From: Fen-330 sp050008465
Lineage (GTDB): Bacteria > Acidobacteriota > Terriglobia > Bryobacterales > Bryobacteraceae
Length of the DNA: 32,921 nt
Assembly (NCBI GenBank): GCA_050008465.1
Contig: JBEKMO010000059.1
Span: 1 to 32,921, forward strand
Direction: 5' to 3'
Shown: one piece after another, positions 16,888 to 24,292 of the stretch
How positions within the stretch are numbered: the first letter of the stretch is position 1
Layout: the number at the start of each line of letters is the position of its first letter
Program-made: the position numbers and the translations under genes
Notes under the pieces: model-generated
Database searches by the model: none
The model's input: the letters and a program-made list of their open reading frames with translations, nothing else
Told to the model about the DNA's origin: nothing

Positions 16888-18045
16888 CTACTTCTTTGCG
16901 GAGAAATACAGCACCAGGCCGGCCAGCAGCGTGTCCTGGTTCTTGTAGGTGCCTGGGGTAGACCCGCGATCGAAGAACGGAGCATTGGACCAGTCGCGGC
17001 GGTATTCCAGGCGGGTCAGGACTCCTTCCCGGATCTTGCACTCGCCCGTGATGGTGGCTTCCTTCACTTTCTGCACCGTCCCGGTCATGAAACCATCGGC
17101 GTCGTTGAACCACTCCAGGCGGGGCGCCAGCGCGAACATCTTCGAAAGCTGGAAGCGCGCGGCGCCGGCGATGCCGGTCCAGCGGTTCTCGCCGCCCAGG
17201 ATCTTCTTGTCCACGCCGTAGTCGTAGTTGACGTAAAAGCTGGTGGTTTTGGTGGCATTGACCAGCACGGTGGTGTCATAGAGGTGGCGCAGCCCTTTGT
17301 TGGTACCGGTCTTCTCGAGCCCGACGTAGTAGTTCTGGCTCCAGGTGACTTTGCCCACAACGAGCGCTCCGGTCAGGCCGACGGACTTTCCGGCGTTGTT
17401 GTCCTCGAGGTCGTTCCAGCCGTTGACGAGCTGCACGCCGCCGGTGAAATACTTGCCCAAGGGCATCGTCGCGCGCAGGCCGAAGTGGTAGTAAGGGATG
17501 GCCCAGGCGAACAGCAGGGAGCGCGAGTAGTTCCAGTTGTCTTTGGTCTCGAAGACTTCGGCGCCGGCGGACGTCACAAACTGGCCGAAATCCACTTCCA
17601 GGCCCTTCGCCTTCGGCGGCTTGAGGCTGAGGTACATCTGTTCGACGTAGTGGAAAACCCTGGGCGCCGTGTCGGTGCTGTGAAAGGTGTCGAACGCCCG
17701 GCCGGCCCCGATGTCCAGGCGGAAGCCGATCGGATCGGGATCGTGCGACAAAGTGAGCTTGACCATGTTCAGGTTGAACTGGTCCGCTTTCATGTCGAAG
17801 TTGCGGAGCAGGTTGTTGCCCGAGGCGGGGTGGTCGAAGTTGAGGTCGCCGTAAACGTCGAGTTGGCCGCTGAGATCGACCGGACCCAGAATGGATCGTG
17901 GCGCGGCGGGGGCCTCGGGTGCTGGCGTCTGCGCGCTCGGAGCGGGCTCCGGCGCAGGCTGGGATGGCGCCGGTGTTTGCGCGACGGCCGCGGAAACGAG
18001 CAGACAAACCGTCACGGTTGTACCCACGCACTTCATGCGTTCCAT
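16888..18045 (-). CDS. Outer-membrane beta-barrel porin (BBP2 type)
   Basis: 385 aa. The ATG at 18045 has GGGAGG about 8 bases before it; a second ATG 9 bases on is less likely. The signal peptide is MERMKCVGTTVTVCLLVSAA with cleavage after AVAQ. A Pro/Ala-rich linker of about 30 residues (TPAPSQPAPEPAPS) comes next and then the barrel: alternating strands such as GQLDVYGDLNF, FRLDIGAGRAF, YYHFGLRATMPLG, RFQLSKMFALAPRLEWF, ending in DTLLAGLVLYFSAKK. The YGDLNFD start and long girdle of short strands fit the 'putative beta-barrel porin-2' family. The solute is unknown. It is transcribed alone from a good promoter and converges with the kinase gene. Confidence 0.8.
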   Translation of the reverse strand: MERMKCVGTTVTVCLLVSAAVAQTPAPSQPAPEPAPSAQTPAPEAPAAPRSILGPVDLSGQLDVYGDLNFDHPASGNNLLRNFDMKADQFNLNMVKLTLSHDPDPIGFRLDIGAGRAFDTFHSTDTAPRVFHYVEQMYLSLKPPKAKGLEVDFGQFVTSAGAEVFETKDNWNYSRSLLFAWAIPYYHFGLRATMPLGKYFTGGVQLVNGWNDLEDNNAGKSVGLTGALVVGKVTWSQNYYVGLEKTGTNKGLRHLYDTTVLVNATKTTSFYVNYDYGVDKKILGGENRWTGIAGAARFQLSKMFALAPRLEWFNDADGFMTGTVQKVKEATITGECKIREGVLTRLEYRRDWSNAPFFDRGSTPGTYKNQDTLLAGLVLYFSAKK

Positions 18046-18137
18046 GTGCTGAACCTCCCTGTGTTTTTGGTGGAATCCTCTAGATCGGGCGCGACGTGGG
18101 ACCGAACACTAGCTCGCGCTGCCGTGGCGCTAATTGA

Positions 18138-18166
18138 ATTTTAGACGCTTCCGCCCGTGAAACCAA
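18138..18166 (-). promoter_or_regulatory. Promoter of the porin gene
   Basis: Minus strand TTGGTT (18166-18161) and TAAAAT (18143-18138, 5/6) with 17 bases between, about 90 bases before the porin ATG, leaving an untranslated leader of roughly 85 bases. Found by eye. Confidence 0.5.
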
Positions 18167-18252
18167 ATAGAAATTTCATATCGGAATCATAAGGATCTTC
18201 GACCTTGAAACGGCGGCGAGCGTCGGTCCGCCGGAGGCGGCCTGCCGCGCGG

Positions 18253-18726
18253 TTAGCGCCGACGCATCCGCAAACCCGCACGGCCGTTCTCGTAGTAGCC
18301 CGGCACTTCTTGAATCCGGCGGAAGCCGAAGCGGCGGTAGAAGCGGATCGCCTCTTGGTTGTCCACCCGCACCATCAGTTCGACTGAGCGCACGCCGGAT
18401 TCCCGCAGACGCTCGAGCGTGTGCTCGAGCAGCGCCGCGGCGATGCCCTTTTTCCGGTGTTCGGGATCGACCGCCAGCGAGATGACCTCCGCCCTGCCGT
18501 CCCCCGCGCAGGTCGCGATGTATCCGGCGATGCGGCGGGCCAGCTTGGCGATAAGGAACAGTTCCCCGCACTCCGAGTACAGGTTCCGGAAGATCGCCCG
18601 AGTGTAGGGTTCCTCGGGGAACGCCGCGCGTTCGATATGGAGGATGCGGGCCAGGTGACGCGGGCGGAACCGGACGATTTCGACCGGCGCCGGCTGCGTG
18701 GTGGCGCTTCGGGTTGTAGCCGCCAT
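18253..18726 (-). CDS. rimI: GNAT N-acetyltransferase, RimI-like
   Basis: 157 aa from the ATG at 18726 (the TTG just before adds one residue). IVRFRPRHLARILHIERAAF and EPYTRAIFRNLY match the N-terminal region of RimI-type ribosomal-protein alanine acetyltransferases. AEVISLAVDPEHRKKGIAAALLEHTLE contains the acetyl-CoA loop (R..G.A..L), and ELMVRVDNQEAIRFYRRFGF the final helix and Tyr. In the family the enzyme acetylates the N-terminal Ala of protein S18. The gene name is a best guess, since many RimI-like proteins act on other N termini. It stands alone between the porin and an exported methyltransferase in divergent orientation. Confidence 0.75.
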   Translation of the reverse strand: MAATTRSATTQPAPVEIVRFRPRHLARILHIERAAFPEEPYTRAIFRNLYSECGELFLIAKLARRIAGYIATCAGDGRAEVISLAVDPEHRKKGIAAALLEHTLERLRESGVRSVELMVRVDNQEAIRFYRRFGFRRIQEVPGYYENGRAGLRMRRR

Positions 18727-18762
18727 CAAGCAAGGATGATACCGTGTTTGCGAGACTCATTA

Positions 18763-19341
18763 ATGGTCTTGGCCATGCGATTTTGTCATATCTTGCTTTG
18801 GTCCGCCGTTTGCCTGAGCACGGCCGGCCTCCCGGCGCAGGCGGCGGCGCAACAGGTCCGGATCAACGCGCCTTACGTCGAGACGCCGCCCGAGGTGGTG
18901 CTCGCGATGCTGAAGGCGGCCCAGGTCAAGCCCGATGACGTGGTGTACGACCTGGGTTGCGGCGACGGGCGCATCGTCATCGCCGCCGCGCAGAAGTTCG
19001 GCGCCCGTGGAGTCGGAGTGGACCTGTACCCGGGGCACGTCGCCGAGGCGCGGCGCAAAGCGCGGGAAGCGGGCGTGGCGGGCCGCGTGGAATTCCGCCA
19101 GCAGGACCTCTTCGACACCGACCTCGGCCAGGCCACCGTCGTGACGCTGTATCTGCTGCCGGAGGTCAACCTCGAATTGCGTCCGAAGTTGCTGCGGGAG
19201 CTCAGGCCGAGTACTCGCATCGTCTCCCATGCCTTCGACTTCGGGGATTGGAAGCCCGACAAGCAGTTCGAGGTGAACGGGAACAAGGTTTTCTTGTGGG
19301 TCGTGCCAGGACGCGGCACTGCCGGCAGAACTGCGCGGTGA
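18763..19341 (+). CDS. Exported SAM-dependent methyltransferase
   Basis: 192 aa from ATG 18763 (or 188 aa from ATG 18775). The first 30 residues (MRFCHILLWSAVCLSTAGLP and AQAAAQ) form a signal peptide. The mature protein has VVYDLGCGDGRIVIAAAQ (motif I), a GVGVDLYPG second strand and FRQQDLFDTDL. The family usually starts PYV.TP..VV..ML. I have seen this family with signal peptides in many bacteria; its substrate is not known. A SAM enzyme placed outside the cytoplasm is puzzling, because SAM is not known there, so the signal may act as a membrane anchor. It converges on the KimA-like permease gene. Confidence 0.8.
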   Translation: MVLAMRFCHILLWSAVCLSTAGLPAQAAAQQVRINAPYVETPPEVVLAMLKAAQVKPDDVVYDLGCGDGRIVIAAAQKFGARGVGVDLYPGHVAEARRKAREAGVAGRVEFRQQDLFDTDLGQATVVTLYLLPEVNLELRPKLLRELRPSTRIVSHAFDFGDWKPDKQFEVNGNKVFLWVVPGRGTAGRTAR

Positions 19342-19356
19342 AGGCTGCCCCGCGGA

Positions 19357-21603
19357 TCATCCTTTTCCATCGGGCGATGACTCGGCCGGCGGCTCGGCCA
19401 TCTCCTGGCCGAGTTGCTCGAGCACGTCTCCGCCGCGGGGGGAATGAAAGTCGGCGTCCAGCCGGCGCAACGCGACGCGGACCACGTCGCGGTGGTGGAG
19501 CTTGGACCCCAGTCCTTTCTGGCTGAACTCGAGCCACAGGCGGTGCAGGAGATCCAGGTCGTCGGGCCACAGCCGGGGCGGATGCGGTCCCAGGTTGAAG
19601 TACAGGGATTGGCCCTTGACCGGGTCGTAGATCTCGAGCGACAACTGCGGGCGGGGCTGCGGCAGCTCCTCCCAGGCGTCGCCGAACCGCTTGGCCTGCT
19701 CGGCCGCGCTCATCTTCCCCGACTGGCCCACCACCACCAGCGAGGAGCGGAGCCGCTGGGCGGTCTCCGCGAGCACGCGGTCCGGATTCCGCCCGGTGAC
19801 CACCATCAGCTCGGCGTGCTTGCCGGCCTTTTCCGCCAGGGTGACGACCAGGCTGAACAGGCGTGCGATGTCCGCGGAGAACACCTCGTCGCTGGTGAGC
19901 TCGTGTTCGCCGAAGCCGGGCTGGCCGGCGTGCTTGACCGTCACCACCGCGACGTCCATCTTGCCGGTGTCGGTTTTCTCCAGGATTTTTCGCAGGTGGC
20001 CGAGCAGGTTGGGATTCCGGACCGCCACCAGCACGTTACCCGGGCGGACGGCGGCCGACGCGGCGGTCAGCTCCTCGGGCGTGTCGAGCCGGAATTTCTC
20101 CAGCTCCTGGCTGTGGGCCGCGCGCTTGCGGCGATTGATCCGCTCGGAGATCTCGAAGGTGACGAAGAACACCACCGTGAAGCAGATGCCGGCGATGGTC
20201 GCCACCTGCTTGGTCAGCAGGTTGATGCAGGCGATGGCAAACAGGACCACGGTGATGAGCCCCAGCCCGACGGGCAGCTCGGTCTTGCCCCAGCGGAAGT
20301 TGAGCGGCACTTTCCACTCGCGTGCTTCCGGCTGCTTGTAGCGCAACACCAGTACCGAGAGCGCCTTCATGGCGAAGCTCCAAACTACCCCGAAGGCGTA
20401 CGCCTCGCCGAGCATGTCCACGTTGCCCATGCTCAGTACGATGGTGACAATCTGAAGGATGACGATCAGGTTGATGAACCGGTGCGTGGTGCCGAAGCGC
20501 CGGTGCGGATGGCGGAACCAGTCGGGCAGCACGCCATCCTCGGCCACCCGATTGAGTACGCCGTTGGAGCCGATGATCGCCGTGTTGACCGCCCCGGCGA
20601 GGATCACCGTGCCTACAATCACCACGAACGCGTGAAACAGCAGCAGCAATGGCACCGGCCCGACCAGGTGCATCGACAACCCGCCGATCAGGTTGCCCAG
20701 GAAATTCCCGCGGTCCGAATCGGGGATGATCATCACCGCGAAGAACGATACCAGCGAGGTGAACAGCATGCTGTAGATGAAGATCACGAACCCGGTTCGC
20801 TCCAGGTTCTTCAGCTTGGGAGCGGCAATCTCGCGGTTCACCTGCGCCAGCGTTTCTTCCCCGCTCATCGCCAGCACCGAATGCCCCAGCCCGACCAACA
20901 CCAGGATCCACGGCAGCGTGGCCAGCCAACTGCCATGCAACCAGCCGAGGCCTTCCTTGCCAATGTGGAGGTTCCCAGGCGTCGGGAAAGGCACCGGCTG
21001 GAAGCCACGGGTGAGCAGCGTGGTCACGCACCACGCCACCAGGATCACCACCATCACCGTGGTGAGCTGCATGATGCGCAGGGCCTTTTGGCTGGACTCG
21101 TGAATCCCAATGATGTTCTTGCGCCAGAAGTAGAGCGTCACCACGATTGCGAACACCGCCGCGAAATAGGGCGGAGGCACGTGAATGCCCGGGTGGCGGA
21201 GGCGCTCGGCCAGTTCGTTGATCAAGCCCGCCAGGTACAGCCCGGCGGAGACGGCGCTGATGGGGCCGGTCAGCACGTAGTCGAACAGCAGCGCGGAGAC
21301 GGAGAACTTGGCCAGCGTCGGTCCCAGCGCCTCGTGAACCACGCGATATACGCCCCCGCGCACGAACATGCTGCAACTCTCGATGTAGACGGCGCGCACC
21401 GCGTAGGAGAACAGCATGATGCCGAAGATGAACCAGGGCGCCGATTTCCCGACGAAGGTTTCGGCGATGCCGCCGGCATAGAACGCGGACGAGGCGAGGT
21501 CGTTCAGAACAATGGCAGCCGCCCTCCAGAAGCTTATGAAGGACAGCATGACCGTGGTGGCGACGACGACTTTCGTCGCGCCCGGTTTCGGCAGGGAATC
21601 CAC
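19357..21603 (-). CDS. KimA-like potassium/amino-acid permease with C-terminal cytosolic domain (riboswitch-controlled)
   Basis: 748 aa from GTG 21603 (GAGGGGG 8 bases before). Translation from TTG at 21621 adds six residues, but the paralogue starts at the GTG position. About twelve helices form an APC-type core: FISFWRAAAIVLNDLASSAF, AVRAVYIESCSMFVRGGVYR and LGHSVLAMSGEETLAQVNRE. A cytosolic part from about 485 contains a USP-like fold (NVLVAVRNPNLLGHL, AELMVVTGRNPDRVL, SSLVVVGQSG). A final stretch (LYFNLGPHPPRLWPDDLDLL, KLHHRDVVRVALRRL) is shared with the paralogue. This layout matches KimA (formerly YdaO), the cyclic-di-AMP-repressed K+ importer of Bacillus, though the proteins here are about 140 residues longer. 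Control by the upstream riboswitch supports K+ over other substrates. Confidence 0.8.
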   Translation of the reverse strand: MDSLPKPGATKVVVATTVMLSFISFWRAAAIVLNDLASSAFYAGGIAETFVGKSAPWFIFGIMLFSYAVRAVYIESCSMFVRGGVYRVVHEALGPTLAKFSVSALLFDYVLTGPISAVSAGLYLAGLINELAERLRHPGIHVPPPYFAAVFAIVVTLYFWRKNIIGIHESSQKALRIMQLTTVMVVILVAWCVTTLLTRGFQPVPFPTPGNLHIGKEGLGWLHGSWLATLPWILVLVGLGHSVLAMSGEETLAQVNREIAAPKLKNLERTGFVIFIYSMLFTSLVSFFAVMIIPDSDRGNFLGNLIGGLSMHLVGPVPLLLLFHAFVVIVGTVILAGAVNTAIIGSNGVLNRVAEDGVLPDWFRHPHRRFGTTHRFINLIVILQIVTIVLSMGNVDMLGEAYAFGVVWSFAMKALSVLVLRYKQPEAREWKVPLNFRWGKTELPVGLGLITVVLFAIACINLLTKQVATIAGICFTVVFFVTFEISERINRRKRAAHSQELEKFRLDTPEELTAASAAVRPGNVLVAVRNPNLLGHLRKILEKTDTGKMDVAVVTVKHAGQPGFGEHELTSDEVFSADIARLFSLVVTLAEKAGKHAELMVVTGRNPDRVLAETAQRLRSSLVVVGQSGKMSAAEQAKRFGDAWEELPQPRPQLSLEIYDPVKGQSLYFNLGPHPPRLWPDDLDLLHRLWLEFSQKGLGSKLHHRDVVRVALRRLDADFHSPRGGDVLEQLGQEMAEPPAESSPDGKG

Positions 21604-21651
21604 GCAGTACCCCCTCGTCAATCCGTCCCCATGCGGATTGCCTTCAAATCG

Positions 21652-21765
21652 GCCTGCGAAGTTAGCTGACGGGCTAAGGCTTGAAAGTACCCCGTCCGAT
21701 TCCGAATCGGACTGCGCCCCAACTGCTCGGGTCCTCCGCCTCCTGGGTGGAGTTCGGCTCTCCCC
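21652..21765 (-). promoter_or_regulatory. Cyclic-di-AMP riboswitch (ydaO/yuaA leader)
   Basis: The minus strand, 5' to 3', reads GAGCCGAACTCC, GGAGGCGGAGGACCC, GTTGGGGCGCAGTCC, a 9-bp hairpin (21694-21712), then GTACTTTCAAG, AGCCCGTCAGCTAACTTCG and CAGGC. The blocks 'GCCGAA.CC', 'GGAGGA.CC', 'GGGG...A.UC', 'GUCAGCUAAC' and 'CG.AGGC' occur in this order in the ydaO aptamers I know, and both conserved pseudo-symmetric binding sites are represented. A further hairpin (AATCCG...CGGATT, about 21617-21636) lies between aptamer and the ribosome site, so control may act on translation. In this class, ligand binding turns the downstream gene off. Confidence 0.85.
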
Positions 21766-21766
21766 T

Positions 21767-21794
21767 ATGTTAGCACCGTGCGTTACAGTGTCAG
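21767..21794 (-). promoter_or_regulatory. Promoter of the riboswitch and KimA-like gene
   Basis: CTGACA (21794-21789, 5/6) and TAACAT (21772-21767, 4/6), 16 bases apart on the minus strand. The -35 lies within the last codons of the SDR gene and the -10 just after its stop. The RNA would start near 21760, right at the aptamer's 5' edge. Confidence 0.55.
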
Positions 21795-22505
21795 CCCGCC
21801 GTCGACGGTCAGGACCTGACCGGTCACGTAGCTGTCGGGCTCGAGGAAGAAGCGGACGGCGCGGGCCACATCAAGCGCGGCGCCGAAGCGCGGGATTGTG
21901 CCTTCGGTGAGGTAGCGGTCGTATTTTCCCGAGGCGATGCTGGCTTGGGCCATGCCCGCCGCAGTCACACCCGGGCAGACCACGTTGACGCGGATGTTGG
22001 CCGGTCCGCGGCACTCCTTGGCCAGGATGCGCGCGGCGGCCACGAGCGCCGCCTTGGGTGCGGCGTAGGCGGTCGAGCCGGGGAACGGGAACATCGCTTG
22101 CATGGTGCCCATCACTACGATTGCGCCGGGCGTGCCGGCTTGCCTCATCCGCTCGGCCGCTTCGCGCGCGAGCAGGGCCGGGCCGCGGTAATTCACTTCG
22201 TGCGAGCGGAGCATGGTTTCCTCGATGCGCTCCGGTGCGGCAACCCGCGCGGGGTCGCCGGCGAACACGACGACGCCATAGAGCTCCGGCGCGGCATCGA
22301 GCAGCCGCTGGCGGTCGGCCGCCACTGTCAGGTCGGCCTGGACGACCCGCGCGAAGGCGGCCAAGGGCGCCGCGCGCTCGGCGTCCGAGCAATAGCTCAC
22401 AATGAGCTGGGCGCCCTCGGCGGCCAGCAGTTCCGCGGTGGCCGAACCCAAACCGCCGGAGCCGCCGGCCAGCACGATCCGCTTTCCGCGCAGCGTGTCA
22501 GGCAC
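21783..22505 (-). CDS. Short-chain dehydrogenase/reductase
   Basis: 240 aa from GTG 22505, overlapping the previous gene by 8 bases. RIVLAGGSGGLGSATAELLA (9-28) is the dinucleotide-binding loop in SDR form (GGxGGLG). YAAPK (147-151) provides Tyr and Lys; the usual Ser 13 residues before Tyr is Thr134, which can substitute. NYRG near 105 fits the structural Asn, and CPGV plus TGQVLTVDGGLTL close the protein. It resembles 3-oxoacyl-ACP reductase-like enzymes, but the substrate is open. The overlap with the O-antigen ligase suggests a role in cell-surface sugar or lipid synthesis. Confidence 0.85.
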   Translation of the reverse strand: MPDTLRGKRIVLAGGSGGLGSATAELLAAEGAQLIVSYCSDAERAAPLAAFARVVQADLTVAADRQRLLDAAPELYGVVVFAGDPARVAAPERIEETMLRSHEVNYRGPALLAREAAERMRQAGTPGAIVVMGTMQAMFPFPGSTAYAAPKAALVAAARILAKECRGPANIRVNVVCPGVTAAGMAQASIASGKYDRYLTEGTIPRFGAALDVARAVRFFLEPDSYVTGQVLTVDGGLTL

Positions 22506-23751
22506 CGGCGGGCTCCCTCCGGCCGGCTTGGCCGGCCGCGACGTACCCGCAAGCCACTACCGCCAGGAACATCGCCAGCACCTCGCTATCGCCCAGGTTG
22601 ACCTCGAAGATGCCGGCGATCATGATGGCCACCACCACCGCCACCGCACCGTGCAGAACGGACTTCTCCTCTCCCGGCCCGGTAGGGAGACGGCGAAGGG
22701 CGCGCAGGAAGTCCCAGAGCACCATCCCCAGCAGCCAGAGGAGAGCCAGCATGGTGGGCACGCCACGCTCGGCCGCGTAGTGAATGTACAGGCTGTGCAA
22801 GTGGCCGTACCAGCCGTCGGGCAGCGGCCGCGGTATGTCGCTCGGAACGTATTCCATGAGTTTCGGACCGACCTGTTCCGGCCCCACTCCAAACCACGGG
22901 TGCGCCCGGATCATCGCCCAGCCGGTGCGCCAGCACACCACCCGGTGCTGGTTCGAGTCGAGTTCTTTGCGCGGCATGAAACCGGACTGGAAACGCACGC
23001 GCACCGATCCCGGATTCAGCCATAACAGCAGCGCCAGCAGAACCGGCAGGCAAATCAGCAACCAGCGCTTCCAGAACCACAGCAAGTAGACGCTGGCGCA
23101 GGCCGCCGCCAGCCAGACGCCGCGCACGTAGGACGCCAGCATGCCCGCGCCCATCACGCCCGCGGCCAGCAACCCCAGCCAGAGCAGGCGCCCACGCGCC
23201 CGCGGCGAGAACATCAGAAACGCCCCCAGCATCGCCAGCACGATCACCAGCTCGCCACCGAAGGTCTGCCAGTGGCTCATGAACCCGGTGATGCGCTCGT
23301 GGACGTAGTAGTCGTAAAACGTGCCGCCATAGGCGCGCGCTCCCTGGATCTTCCGCCCGAACTGCACGAGCGCGACGACCGCCGAGACGCCGCCCACCAA
23401 GGCCCAGGCCAGCACCAGCCGCCGTACGTCCACCAGCGCGCGGAAAGTGGAAAACACCACGAGCAGCGTCAGGTGCACGTAGAATTTGCGGATCTGCGGG
23501 CGGCCCGCCAGCATGTCCCCGGAGAGCAGCAGGGAAAGCACGGTGCCGGTCATGAAAAGCGCCAGCGGCAGCCAGATCCTGGGCAGGCGCAGGGGGGTGC
23601 GGGAAACCAGCACGGCGATGACTGCCAGGCCGAGCAGGATCTGCGAAACCGCGATCGAGAACAGAACCGACACCGCGGAGGCCCAGGTGATGTAGAGCGC
23701 GGCTCGCGTGAGGGCGGTCTCGGAGTCGGGGCTGGCGGCTGCGGGCGTCAA
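22498..23751 (-). CDS. O-antigen ligase/polymerase family membrane protein
   Basis: 417 aa with about ten membrane helices (for example ILLGLAVIAVLV, LLIC LPVLLALLLWL). The periplasmic loop and Wzy_C-like core carry NQHRVVCWRTGWAMIRAHPW then FGVGPEQVG, and later HLHSLYIHYAAERG. These are the 'R...W..A..M...P..G.G' and 'H.(H/N)S.Y' signatures of WaaL/Wzy enzymes, which join or polymerise lipid-linked sugar chains at the periplasmic face. The start is TTG at 23751 (no better start before the first helix). It faces the SixA gene with 10 bases between starts, and is the first gene of a minus-strand unit with the SDR. Confidence 0.8.
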   Translation of the reverse strand: MTPAAASPDSETALTRAALYITWASAVSVLFSIAVSQILLGLAVIAVLVSRTPLRLPRIWLPLALFMTGTVLSLLLSGDMLAGRPQIRKFYVHLTLLVVFSTFRALVDVRRLVLAWALVGGVSAVVALVQFGRKIQGARAYGGTFYDYYVHERITGFMSHWQTFGGELVIVLAMLGAFLMFSPRARGRLLWLGLLAAGVMGAGMLASYVRGVWLAAACASVYLLWFWKRWLLICLPVLLALLLWLNPGSVRVRFQSGFMPRKELDSNQHRVVCWRTGWAMIRAHPWFGVGPEQVGPKLMEYVPSDIPRPLPDGWYGHLHSLYIHYAAERGVPTMLALLWLLGMVLWDFLRALRRLPTGPGEEKSVLHGAVAVVVAIMIAGIFEVNLGDSEVLAMFLAVVACGYVAAGQAGRREPAGA

Positions 23752-23761
23752 TGAACTCAGT

Positions 23762-24259
23762 ATGCCAGAATATCCAGAGATGGAAATCTACCTGCTGAGG
23801 CACGGAGACGCGGAGGAATCGCTGCGCATCCCGGATGAGGAGCGGTCGCTGACGGCGGAGGGCCGGCGCAAGCTCGGGGCGGTGCTGCTGCGCGCGCGGG
23901 CCGCCGGCGCGGGCGCTTCGCTCATCCTGGCCAGTCCAATGCGGCGCGCCGTGGAGACCGCGGAGCTGGCGGCCGGAATCCTGGGCACGCGGGCGCCGCT
24001 CGTCAAAACCAACGCGCTCCTGCCCGGCGCCGCGCCCGCCGAGGTCTGGGATGAGATCCACGTCCACCGGGACGAGGGCCAGTTGCTCCTGGCCGGCCAC
24101 GAGCCCTTGCTCGGCCAAGTGATCGCCTGCCTGCTCGGCGTGCCCTCCGCTCAAATCGACATGAAGAAGAGCAGCCTGGCGCGGGTGGACCTGGATCAGT
24201 TCGGTTCCGCGCCACGGGGCGTGCTGCGCTGGCTGCTGCCGCCGCAGTTGGCGGCTTGA
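23762..24259 (+). CDS. sixA: SixA-type histidine phosphatase
   Basis: 165 aa. EIYLLRHGDAEE gives the phosphoglycerate-mutase-fold catalytic 'RHG' (His14 from this start). SPMRRAVETAELAA carries the second Arg, and LLLAGHEPLLGQ the second His. The compact size and lack of other domains fit SixA, which removes phosphate from histidines in phosphorelay proteins. In E. coli it acts on ArcB and on the nitrogen phosphotransferase system. A second start ATG 23780 is possible. It converges on the CCA enzyme gene (33-base gap). Confidence 0.85.
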   Translation: MPEYPEMEIYLLRHGDAEESLRIPDEERSLTAEGRRKLGAVLLRARAAGAGASLILASPMRRAVETAELAAGILGTRAPLVKTNALLPGAAPAEVWDEIHVHRDEGQLLLAGHEPLLGQVIACLLGVPSAQIDMKKSSLARVDLDQFGSAPRGVLRWLLPPQLAA

Positions 24260-24292
24260 CTTCAGTCGTTGCCGAGGTGCTGTACCTGGTGT

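Noticed and set aside
18200..18252. GC-rich hairpin after the RimI-like gene as terminator
   Set aside because: Only a 5-bp stem (CCGCC/GGCGG) with no U tract.
19414..21669. 751-codon + strand frame antisense to the first KimA-like gene
   Set aside because: It is rich in His/Gln/Arg/Asp as expected from the complement of a membrane protein gene in high-GC DNA; there is no domain and no start signal.
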